Assembly (NCBI GenBank): GCA_963847715.1
Contig: CAWKAZ010000009.1
Coordinates: 1-64,000 of the forward strand
Length of the DNA stretch: 64,000 bases
Source of the DNA: Acidiflorens sp963847715
Lineage (GTDB): Bacteria > Acidobacteriota > Terriglobia > Terriglobales > Acidobacteriaceae
Reading direction: 5' to 3'
The translations under genes were made by a program, and so were the position numbers. The notes beneath the pieces were generated by a model. That model worked only from the letters and a program-made list of their open reading frames with translations, did not search any database and was not told the origin of the DNA. Every line of letters starts with the position of its first letter. Within the stretch, counting starts at the first letter, position 1. Positions 50,988 to 59,112 of this stretch are shown here, in pieces.

Positions 50988-51016
50988 GTAAAGACGGGAG
51001 CTTGCCCCGTCTCTAC
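50988..51016. repeat. GTAGAGACGGGG hairpin, copy 3
   Basis: GTAAAGACGGGAGC/TTGCCCCGTCTCTAC: an 11-12-bp stem, related to 31793 and 44745. It is between yacG and rimO, both on the reverse strand. Confidence 0.65.
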
Positions 51017-51024
51017 GCGAGATT

Positions 51025-52506
51025 TCAAACGATTTCGGCGACGAGGTCATAATCGTGCGCTTCCGTGATGCGGCAGCGGTAGAACTCGCCCTCTTTCGGT
51101 TCGTCGCCTTCGGGATAGTCGTTCACGAAAACTTTGCCGTCGATTTCGGGGGCGTGCATCGCGGTGCGACCTTCGAGAAGGAGGTCGGTTTCGGTCGATG
51201 GGCCCTCCAGCAGGAGATCGAATTCGCGGCCAATCAGCTTTTTCTTGCTGGCGCGGCTAATCTTCTTCTGGATCGACATCAGCGACTTGCGGCGGCTCTC
51301 GATCTCGCGAGCGGAGAGCTTCTTCTCCTGGTCATAGTCATAAGCGCCTGCGCCTTCCTGGTCGGAATAGCCGAAGGCTCCCATCCACTCGAAGGAAGCT
51401 TCTTTTACGAAGTCGCAAAGCTCGTCGAATTCTTTCTCGGTTTCGCCGGGGAAGCCGACGATGAAGGACGTGCGTAGAGTGACTTCTGGGATGACACGCC
51501 GCATTTTCTCGATCGAGCGCAGGAACAGGTCAGCGCCACCGCCGCGCTTCATGCGCTTCAGAACCGTTGGCGACGCGTGTTGCAGCGGAACGTCAATGTA
51601 GGAGCAGATGTTGTCGTGGGCAGCGATCGTGTCGAGCAGGCGCCCTGTGATTTTGTTGGGATACGCGTAGAGGAAGCGGATCCAGCGGAGGCCGTCGACG
51701 GCTGCCAGCTTTTCGAGAAGCAGCGGCAGTCCGTCTTTCAGGTCGAGATCTTCGCCGTAGCAGGTCGTGTCCTGGCCGATCAGGGTGATTTCGTGGACGC
51801 CCGATTGCGCGAGGCGCTCGGCTTCGGCGATGACTGATTCGAAGCGGCGTGAGCGAAACTGCCCGCGGAGCTGAGGAATGATGCAGAAGGTGCAGGGATG
51901 ATCGCAGCCTTCGGCAATCTTGATGTAGGCCGAAGAGCGCGGCGTGGTCAAGATGCGCGGCGTGTGATCGTCGTAGAGATAGTTGGGAAGATCAGCGACG
52001 GCGCCATCCCAGGCGTTACGATCGAAGCGGCCTTGCTCGCGGCGATGATCGCCCTCGGGGCGCGAGGTGAGAATATTGAACGGACTTGGCGTGCGAGGTG
52101 TGGATGCCACGCCAGCGGCGGCCAGAATCTTGTCTAGTTCGCCGGTGCCGACGACCGCGTCGACCTCGGGAATGTTCTTGCGGATCTCGTCATGAAAGCG
52201 CTCGACCAGGCATCCGGCGACGACCAGGCGTTTCGCCTTGCCGCCGGTTTTGTGGCGGGCCATCTCGAGGATGGTGTCGATGGATTCCTGCTGGGCGGTG
52301 CCGATGAAGGAGCAGGTATTGACCACGATAACGTCGGCATTCTCCGCGTTGGGAGTGAGCTCGGCGCCGGCCTGGGCGAGCATGCCCATCATGACCTCGC
52401 TGTCGACGAGGTTTTTCGGGCAGCCGAGGCTTACAAAGCCGACCTTGGCCGGGGCAACCGGGGCGATTGGCCCCGCGATCGCGGATGTGGTTTTTCTTGT
52501 GGACAC
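51025..52506 (-). CDS. rimO: Ribosomal protein S12 methylthiotransferase
   Basis: A 493-aa radical-SAM methylthiotransferase adding a methylthio group to Asp89 of protein S12. The UPF0004 N-domain has VGFVSLGCPKNLVDSEVMMG, VVNTCSFIG and VVAGCLVERF (three Cys). Radical SAM has EGCDHPCTFCIIPQLRGQ. The C-terminal TRAM domain reads GREFDLLLEG, and VFVNDYPEG. The length is a little above typical owing to a 21-residue N-terminal extension (MSTRKTTSAIAGPIAPVAPA). Confidence 0.95.
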   Translation of the reverse strand: MSTRKTTSAIAGPIAPVAPAKVGFVSLGCPKNLVDSEVMMGMLAQAGAELTPNAENADVIVVNTCSFIGTAQQESIDTILEMARHKTGGKAKRLVVAGCLVERFHDEIRKNIPEVDAVVGTGELDKILAAAGVASTPRTPSPFNILTSRPEGDHRREQGRFDRNAWDGAVADLPNYLYDDHTPRILTTPRSSAYIKIAEGCDHPCTFCIIPQLRGQFRSRRFESVIAEAERLAQSGVHEITLIGQDTTCYGEDLDLKDGLPLLLEKLAAVDGLRWIRFLYAYPNKITGRLLDTIAAHDNICSYIDVPLQHASPTVLKRMKRGGGADLFLRSIEKMRRVIPEVTLRTSFIVGFPGETEKEFDELCDFVKEASFEWMGAFGYSDQEGAGAYDYDQEKKLSAREIESRRKSLMSIQKKISRASKKKLIGREFDLLLEGPSTETDLLLEGRTAMHAPEIDGKVFVNDYPEGDEPKEGEFYRCRITEAHDYDLVAEIV

Positions 52507-52686
52507 TGGGAAATAATCAGCGGGAAACCTAGCTATTTGATTCTAGCATCCGATGTGGTCAGATATCGATTTCCAGACGGGTGGGAGCGGGGCATCTAGG
52601 ACGGTACTCAGGATTTCAGCCGTATCTGGCCGAGCGTGCTAATCTTATTGAAACAAAAACTACATCCCTCAATACCCGGAGGAGAG

Positions 52687-53317
52687 ATGTCAGCTCAGCG
52701 TCTCGCTGTTTTATTGGTTGCAATTCTTGTCGTAGTCTCCAGCGCAGTGGCGCAGGTGAATGAAGTTTCGGTGACGGCGGGGAAGAGCTTCGTGAGTACC
52801 CGGAGCATCCTGAATCCGCCTGCAGGTGATCTCGATCCGAAGATTCATTTCGGAAACGAAGAAACAGTTGAGTTCAATTACGGCCGGTTTGCTCACGAGC
52901 AAGAGGATATTCGGCATCTATGCGGAACTGCCGGTGGCAATTTATCCGCGTATGGACCTGAATACCTACGCCAACTCGATTCCTAAAGACATCGGCGCGC
53001 TTTTTATCACTCCGTCTGTGCGAGTGAACATTTTCTCCGGTGACTCGGTCACCCCATGGGTTAGCGTCGGTGGAGGGTACGGCCGCTTTCGGGAAGCTCC
53101 GGTTCGCAATTTCTATGGCCCGAATCCAGGTGCAACCGGCACCAACACCGGTGTAGTCCAGTTTGGAGCAGGCCTGGACGTCTGGTTCTGGCATAGCTGG
53201 GGCGTGCGGGCTGAGGCGCGTGATTTTTACTCCGGGCTGCCTGATTACACGGTCACGACCCAGAGTGGCCGTCAGCACAATTATTATGTGGGTGTTGGCG
53301 TCGTGCATCGGTTTTAG
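52687..53317 (+). pseudogene. Outer-membrane beta-barrel protein, +1 frameshift
   Basis: ATG at 52687 with GGAGG just before it. Signal peptide AVLLVAILVVVSSAVAQ, then NEVSVTAGKSFVSTRSI. Near 52890 an extra T in TTT (CGGTTTG for CGGTTG) breaks the frame at FNYGR. The next frame resumes LLTSKRIFGIYAELPVAIYP and runs through VTPWVSVGGGYGRFREAP and VQFGAGLDVWFWHSWGVRAE to a C-terminal Phe (YYVGVGVVHRF), the usual barrel signature. The joined product has ~209 aa. Function unknown. Confidence 0.75.
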
Positions 53318-53339
53318 GGAACGCAGCGGCTCACGGATC

Positions 53340-53440
53340 ACCGGGGCTGAAGCCCTCGCTCATTTTTATGATCTTACGCGGCCCTGAAGGGCCGCTCTTC
53401 CACCCCAAACCGGAACCGCTCTTCCACGGTGATCCGCCCA
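53340..53440. repeat. Dispersed repeat, copy 4, with tandem 3' end
   Basis: ACCGGGGCTGAAGCCC...GGCCGCTCTTCCACCCC, then CCGCTCTTCCACGG again ~25 bp on: the right end is doubled. It lies between the barrel gene and the transglutaminase gene, which converge here. Confidence 0.7.
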
Positions 53441-53474
53441 TTCATGAGTTCCTACCATCGGTATGACCATCTCC

Positions 53475-55678
53475 CTAGCAGACGGCTTGGCTCTTGGTCT
53501 CGGCTGAATCTGCTGTATCGCGGGTTGAGATGTCTCGGAAGAGTTCGGGAAGACTCTGAGCATCGCTGGCTGATTCGCCAAAGCGGGCTGATTCGTAGGC
53601 GTGCGTGAATCTGGCCACCTTCTTGCGCAACTCCGCTTCCTGAATCGCGGCCACAAAATCCAGTGGAGTTTGCGACGGCAATTTTCGCCACCCAAGTCTT
53701 GCCAGGCGGCTCACCATGCGCTCATACCAGAGAGCGGCGGATTCGCGCGGGGCTCGCTCCGGGTGGGCGCGCAGACTCAGGGCGCGCAGCGCTCGCACCA
53801 GGCGCGGAAGATTCAACAGCGCGAACAGGAGCGCCAGAACGATGAGGACACCGCCCAGCCATTGCATAGGGAAATCGCTGATATGGCGGTGAACGCGCCG
53901 TGCCGAGCGCAACATGGCGCGATGTCGGCGTCCAATCCAGCGGCGGGCATCATCGAGGAAATGCCGAGTGTTGGTGACGGTATCCTTGCCCAGAGTGCGC
54001 TGGTGGTTGACGTCGTAGTTTATGATCCACTCGCGCCAGAACGATGCGGCCGCGTCCATATAAAGCTGCATACGTGACCAGCCGCTGCGCGTCGGCACGC
54101 TTCCGGCGGGTGTGGGATCGAAGCTGATCCATCCAGCACCGGGAAAATAGGCCTCAACCCAGGAGTGGGCGTCGCTCGCGCGTACAAGATACTGACCGGT
54201 GAGGTCGTTGAATTCGCCACCACGAAATCCGGTGACAATGCGCGATGGGATGTGCAACGAGCGCAGCATTACGGCCATGGAGCTGGCGAAATACTCGCAA
54301 TGTCCCTTCTTTCGCTCAAATAGGAAGTTGGCCAGCGGATCCTGCGGCATGGCGCGGGGCAGTTCGAGGGTGTATCCGAAGTGGGTGGCGAGATACCGCT
54401 CCAGCGTTACAGCCTTGTCATAGTTGCTGTTGTTGGCGGCGGTGATGGTCTCGGCGAGGTTGGGAATGCGTGGGTCGAGGGGCGGCAGCTTGAGGTAACG
54501 GTCCATGCTGACCGGCGCCAGATTCGAGGCCAGGCGCAGTTCGTCGACGTCCGGTTCGGCCAAGAGCGAATCGGATTCGTAACGATTAATTGGATGATCG
54601 GTGTCGAGGTTGTAAACCGCACCGCCGCCGTCCATGCTGACAATCCGGAAATCTCCGGCGAGACTCTGCGGTCTTTCGGCGAGGAAGAAGACGTTGGTGC
54701 CGAGCGGCTCCATGAGCACTTTGTAGTGGATGGTGCGACGGGCTGAGACCGCGACAGGAGCGGGCGGCTGGGGCAGACGATAGCTCCCGTCGGGTGATGG
54801 CCGCAGCTGGATCTGCTCATAGGAGTTCGACCACATCCTGCCGTCGAAGTTGCTGAGGGCTACGCCGCGCCACTTCAGATCGTATGCACCCTGCAGATCG
54901 TTCTGAATCTCGATGTGCATGACGGCGGCGCGCAGACTGCTGGATCTGGCCGATGCGGCCGAGTTGCACGCGATCGGTGAAGCCGGTGGAGACGTCGCTC
55001 GCTGGGGTGTAGGCGCTCAGATAACGGGATGAGACGCGGGGCAGGAAGAAGAAGATCAGGAAACTTCCCGCCATGATCATGAGCATGAGGGCCGGAGCGA
55101 TGGCTAAGAGTCCGTAGGCCATGCGGCGGTTCGGAGCGGCGACTCGCGGGTCGAGTGCGTGGGTCTGCTCGGCGGCGACGGAGTGCCGCATTTCCATGAG
55201 GACGAAAGTGATGACGGCGACCAGCAGGAATCCGGCAAAGGAGATCAGGAACACGCTGCCGACGGTGAGAACGGCGGCGGCCAGCACCATGAGAAACGAG
55301 AGGACGGCAAGCATGTAGTGGTCGCGGGTCTTCTGCAGAGAGAATAGGCGGACGACCATGGTGAAAAGGACAAGATGGACGGTGGCCGCGAGAAAGCCAC
55401 GGGAGAAGATAGAAATAGTCAGCGGCGTAGACAGCGACGTAGATCAGCGTCAGGATGGTGGTCCAACGCTCGGGGATGGAAAATTCACGGCGCGACAGAA
55501 GCTGATATCCGCGTATCGCTAACGCGAGGGAGACGAGAACGACGGCGGGGAGGTCGAGGCCTCCGGTGGATGCGAGAGCGCCGAAGCCGCTGAGGACAAG
55601 CATGTAGAGCGCAACGTTAAAGTAGCGCTCGATGGCTTTAGCCATGGTTCCGGGCGGTCTGGTAGAGGCGTCTTTCAT
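53475..55678 (-). pseudogene. TgpA-like membrane transglutaminase with two +1 frameshifts
   Basis: Three frames join into one ~730-aa TgpA-type protein. Part one (55678 to ~55405): N-terminal helices (ALYMLVLSGFGALASTGG). Part two: MVVRLFSLQKTRDHYMLAVL, VLTVGSVFLISFAGFLL, RVQLGRIGQIQQS (to ~54935). Part three: AAVMHIEIQNDLQGAYDLKW and the transglutaminase core with Cys in ERKKGHCEYFASSMAVML, His in DAHSWVEAYFPGAGW and Asp in ISFDPTP, then a late helix and a C-terminal DUF4129-like tail. Active-site residues are intact. Members act in the periplasm on unknown proteins. Confidence 0.8.
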
Positions 55679-55747
55679 GCCTATCTTCTATTGTTGGCGA
55701 AACCGGGGCAGAAGGGAAGTGTCGGGGGTAACAACGATTTGAAGATA

Positions 55748-55826
55748 TCGAAATCCAGCCCCGGCCCCTAAAGGGGCGTAGGTTGAGCGGGATTTGCGGT
55801 ATCGCTAAAGCGATACCCTGATACAA
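55748..55826 (+). repeat. 'cagcccc..ggtatcgctaaagcgata' repeat, copy 2
   Basis: CAGCCCCGGCCCCTAAAGGGG then GCGGTATCGCTAAAGCGATA and CCCTGATA. Matches 48152-48225 in order, spacing and strand. Confidence 0.7.
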
Positions 55827-55877
55827 GGCCCAGCTTCAGCAAAACTGAGAGCACTCGATCCTAGGTTGGCGGAGGAT

Positions 55878-56942
55878 TTAACGCTCGGGATTTGCGGTAA
55901 GAAATTCGAAGCCGGCGCGATTTTGGCGGATGCGCCGGGAAAAGTCGGGTGCGTCGTCGAGGGTGACGGCGACGGGGTTGATGAGCGCCTGCTTCTTGAG
56001 TTCCGGGAGGGGTAGATTGCCGGCGAAGTTGCCGCCCTTGTAGAGCATCTCGGGAGCGCGGCCATTCAGGATCACCCACCAGGAATAGCGCGAACTTCCC
56101 GCCGGGAGGTGGCCGGTCGCTGCCATCTCGTCAAAGATGTTGGTGGTGCAGTTGCTCGTGATGGCGTTGAACCAGCGTGGGTGGTCGCGCAAGGAATTTG
56201 CTTGTTGCAGGTACTGAAGGAAGAGCGACCGCGACCATTCCGGGGCGGCGACCATGTGGTAGAGATAAACATCTTCGCCCGAGCGGTAGTTGGTGCGGAG
56301 GCGGACGAGATCCCGTTCACTTGCGAACACGTAAATGATGGTGAACTGACGAAAGAAGGAGCGAATGGGCGAGTAGTCCTGACCAATCTGATAACGCGCC
56401 TCGATCGAGGTCGCCACGTAGTCGGCATCCTCGTTACCGAACTGGAAGCTGACGATGGGATGCGCGATCCACGGCGAACCCCAGTAGTCCACGAAGAGGT
56501 CGATGCCGTGAATTTGAGACAGGAAGACCGTCTTATCAAGCCACTCACAAGTGAAATCGTGCTCGCTGCGATAAAAGCAGTGGCGGAAGTTGTGGATGGT
56601 GACGCGGTCGCCCTCGATTTCGGCCCAGGGAGTTTGAGAATTGTCCGGCTTCCACGGGCGATTGTTGGATGGCTGGAGCGAGAGCCAGCGGATCAGGACA
56701 ATGAGAAAGCCGCCGAGGCAGATGGCCATTCTCGCTCGGCGATTCCTTGCGATGAGTATCAGAGTCGCTACAACTACGAGATAAAGGATCGGGGTCAGGG
56801 CTGGCAGGCGGGAGATGGAGAGATCGAAGTACAGGGCGCCTGAGGCCCAGAGTGTGAGGCACGCGAGCAGGAGCCAGGCAAGGCTGACGCCAAGCCAACG
56901 AAGAACTTTCCGGCTGAAAGATTGGTTGGTCGGGTTCTCCAT
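55878..56942 (-). CDS. DUF4105 (Lnb-like) membrane protein
   Basis: A 354-aa protein. Three N-terminal helices (~12-38, ~50-66, ~72-86: WLGVSLAWLLLACLTLWASG, ILYLVVVATLILIA, MAICLGGFLIVLIRWL) are followed by a periplasmic domain (~100-354) of the DUF4105 family. Key spots: TIHNFRHCFYRSEHDF, IVSFQFGNEDADYVATSIEA and NAITSNCTTNIFDEMA, with a conserved Cys-Thr-Thr. Related domains occur in Lnb lacto-N-biosidase and in papain/NlpC-like predicted hydrolases, so an enzyme is likely. Monocistronic, with a repeat on its 3' side. Confidence 0.8.
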   Translation of the reverse strand: MENPTNQSFSRKVLRWLGVSLAWLLLACLTLWASGALYFDLSISRLPALTPILYLVVVATLILIARNRRARMAICLGGFLIVLIRWLSLQPSNNRPWKPDNSQTPWAEIEGDRVTIHNFRHCFYRSEHDFTCEWLDKTVFLSQIHGIDLFVDYWGSPWIAHPIVSFQFGNEDADYVATSIEARYQIGQDYSPIRSFFRQFTIIYVFASERDLVRLRTNYRSGEDVYLYHMVAAPEWSRSLFLQYLQQANSLRDHPRWFNAITSNCTTNIFDEMAATGHLPAGSSRYSWWVILNGRAPEMLYKGGNFAGNLPLPELKKQALINPVAVTLDDAPDFSRRIRQNRAGFEFLTANPER

Positions 56943-57015
56943 GGAGCGATCATGGTAATCGGATGCCTGAATTTAGTCACGGCGCAACGCGAAGGTCTGC
57001 CAAGTAGTTGGGTTT

Positions 57016-57042
57016 CTCCGCCGTCTCTGTGACTCCGCGGTG
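57016..57042 (+). repeat. Copy of the 'ctccg..tctctgtgactccgcggtg' repeat
   Basis: CTCCGCCGTCTCTGTGACTC then CGCGGTG, like 3426 and 5153, just ahead of the EVE gene start. Confidence 0.5.
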
Positions 57043-57066
57043 GGAACGCGTTTACAATACCTGCCC

Positions 57067-57447
57067 ATGGACTATCTTTTGAAGACGGAACCGACGGTAT
57101 ATTCCTTTGCCAACCTGGAGCGCGACAAAACGACGATTTGGGATGGCGTCACCAATCCGGCGGCAGTGAAACATCTGCGCGAGATGAAGCCGGGGGAGCG
57201 GCTGGTGATTTATCACACGGGAGATGAGAAGAGCGTTGTGGGCACTGCGGAAGTCGTATCGGTCGACGGCAAAGATCCGAAGACTCCGCTGGTAAAAATA
57301 AAAGTCGGGAAGGCAGTCGGGAAGCCGAAAACGCTGGCCGAGATCAAGGCGAACAAATTGTTTTCGGAGTCTCCGTTGGTGCGGCAAGGCAGGTTGAGCG
57401 TGGTGCCGTTGACGGCGGCTCAGTTTGGGTGGCTCACTGGGGAGTGA
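57067..57447 (+). CDS. EVE-domain protein
   Basis: A 126-aa protein of the EVE/thymocyte-nuclear-protein-like group, related to PUA folds and thought to bind modified nucleotides. Start at the ATG at 57067 (MDYLLKTEPTVYSFANLERD), with the family marks TIWDGVTNPAAVKHLREMKP, ERLVIYHTGDEKSVVGTAEV and RLSVVPLTAAQFGWL. Length is normal. It stands alone. Confidence 0.92.
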   Translation: MDYLLKTEPTVYSFANLERDKTTIWDGVTNPAAVKHLREMKPGERLVIYHTGDEKSVVGTAEVVSVDGKDPKTPLVKIKVGKAVGKPKTLAEIKANKLFSESPLVRQGRLSVVPLTAAQFGWLTGE

Positions 57448-57498
57448 GTCAGGATTCAGACGTCAGAGCCGCGGACAAGAGTGCTCGCGCTACACCGG

Positions 57499-57819
57499 TC
57501 AAGTTCTGACTACGCGCTCGCTGCAGTCGGGCTCGGGGCAGGCGTAGGTTACGTGATTGCGTTGCCGATCGAGACTGATGATGAACATCGGGCGCCCGTG
57601 CCGATCGCACTTGGGCTGATTGGGAGTAGACTCGGGCGCATCGCCGCGCTTGGGAGTGCTGTAGCCGACGCGCTCTCCGAAGCAGCGATGGCAGAACTTG
57701 TCGGTGCAGCGAAAGTACTCGATGGAATAGTCGGCGTTGTAAGGAGCCAGTGCGGGCTCCATGGTGCGGTAGTGCTGGTCGCAAAGGGGCAGGATGTCTG
57801 TCCGCATCGAGTACACCAT
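57499..57819 (-). CDS. Duplicated Zn-motif protein, unrecognised
   Basis: A 106-aa protein of two similar halves. Half one: LCDQHYRTMEPAL ... IEYFRCTDKFCHRCFGER. Half two: KCDRHGRPMFIISL ... VTYACPEPDCSERVVR. Each starts with Cys-Asp-x-His-x-Arg-x-Met and ends with an aromatic-x-Cys-x4-Cys pair, so each could bind one Zn with two or three Cys and a His. No known family was recognised. The linker is polar (GYSTPKRGDAPESTPNQP). It may bind nucleic acid or be a small metal protein. Confidence 0.65.
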   Translation of the reverse strand: MVYSMRTDILPLCDQHYRTMEPALAPYNADYSIEYFRCTDKFCHRCFGERVGYSTPKRGDAPESTPNQPKCDRHGRPMFIISLDRQRNHVTYACPEPDCSERVVRT

Positions 57820-57905
57820 TGAGTCATTGAATCATCGATTCATTGAGTCATTGGATCACTGAGTCTAAACCATCGGCGGGTCAGGATTTGCTTTTAATTG
57901 AGTCA
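57820..57905. repeat. ATTGAGTC/ATTGAATC iterated repeat
   Basis: TTGAGTCATTGAATCATCGATTCATTGAG-like words repeated about six times. Same word as at 15162 and 18535, here between the Zn-motif gene and the permease gene. Confidence 0.65.
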
Positions 57906-57910
57906 ATTCC

Positions 57911-59056
57911 TCAGCCAATGTAGCGCAAGGCGTCGACTATCCCGAGGTTCGAGGCGCGGTACGACGGGATGACGCCGCTCACCAGTCCGACAAGAATTGC
58001 GACTAGCATCACGACCAGTGCCGTCGGGATGTTCATGTGCATCGAGACCGGCATGCCGATGCCGGGGCGCGACATGGCCTTGATGACCACGCTTCCGAAC
58101 GCGATACCAACCGCACCGCCAATCAGAGCAATCACGATAGATTCGCTGAGCAGCAATTTGAGGATGCTTCCCTGGGTGAAGCCCAGAGTGCGCAGGACAG
58201 CCACTTCGCGGGTCCGTTCACGAATCGACATGGCCATCGTGTTGGCGCACACGAGCAGAGTGGTGAAGACAACGGCTCCGCAGATGGTGAGGATGAAGGC
58301 CTTCACATTGCCGAGCGTGGCGATGAAATCTGCTTTAAATGCCTGTTCGCTTTCGCTCTTTGTGGGGACAGGGCTGCCGTGGAACATGTCGTCGATGGCA
58401 TGGGCGGCGATGGGCATGTGCTCTGAGGTGTCGACGCGCGTGAAGTAGAAGCCGGCAGTGTCCTTGAACCAGTCGACGGACTCTTCCAGATACTTGGTGT
58501 GGAAATAGAGGGCGCTGTTCGGCGGGTCGATGGTGTAGATGCCGCGCAAGGTCAGATCAAGGTTCGTCGGAAAGATTGTGCCTTGCAGAACGATGTGATC
58601 GCCGATCTTCCAGTGGTGTTTGTCGGCGAGTATGACGTCGACGACACAGCCGGCGCGGTCACGCTTCCATGCGGCCAGTTGATCGGCGGGCATGATCTTG
58701 TCGGCGGCCACGTCGAAGTACTCGTCGGGGTCGGTGGCGAACTGGGGGAAGTAGTTCTCCGGCTTGTCGTCCTTATATTTGCCTCCAAACCAGGTCATGG
58801 GGACCACGTGCACAACGCCAGGAACGGAGCGGATCTTCTCGCGGTAGTAAATCGGAAGAAAGTTGGCCAGAGAAACTTTGTGCCGCGTCATGATGCGAAG
58901 CGCGGAGTCGGGAGCTCCCGGATCGATGTAGAAACTGCGCCAGACGCAGAGCATGATGCAGAGTAGGAGCAGGGAGAACGAAATGCTGGCCACCGTGAGC
59001 AGGCTTCGGCGTTTATTGCGGAAAGCGGATTTGGCGACGAAGCCGGTGATGGTCAT
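57911..59056 (-). CDS. ABC transporter permease, FtsX/MacB type
   Basis: A 381-aa permease: a first helix near 20-38 (LTVASISFSLLLLCIMLCVW), a large periplasmic MacB-like domain (~45-250), then three helices (FILTICGAVVFTTLLVCANT, LLSESIVIALIGGAVGIAFG, ALVVMLVAILVGLVSGVIPS) with the FtsX loop MSIRERTREVAVLRTLGFTQ. It would export a lipid, peptide or lipoprotein, or drive a periplasmic enzyme. The ATPase and membrane-fusion partners are not adjacent in the window. Confidence 0.9.
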   Translation of the reverse strand: MTITGFVAKSAFRNKRRSLLTVASISFSLLLLCIMLCVWRSFYIDPGAPDSALRIMTRHKVSLANFLPIYYREKIRSVPGVVHVVPMTWFGGKYKDDKPENYFPQFATDPDEYFDVAADKIMPADQLAAWKRDRAGCVVDVILADKHHWKIGDHIVLQGTIFPTNLDLTLRGIYTIDPPNSALYFHTKYLEESVDWFKDTAGFYFTRVDTSEHMPIAAHAIDDMFHGSPVPTKSESEQAFKADFIATLGNVKAFILTICGAVVFTTLLVCANTMAMSIRERTREVAVLRTLGFTQGSILKLLLSESIVIALIGGAVGIAFGSVVIKAMSRPGIGMPVSMHMNIPTALVVMLVAILVGLVSGVIPSYRASNLGIVDALRYIG

Positions 59057-59112
59057 GACCGTATTTTAGCGCGTGTTTTCGCCTTGGATGAGGGGCGGCG
59101 CGGCTATCGAGT

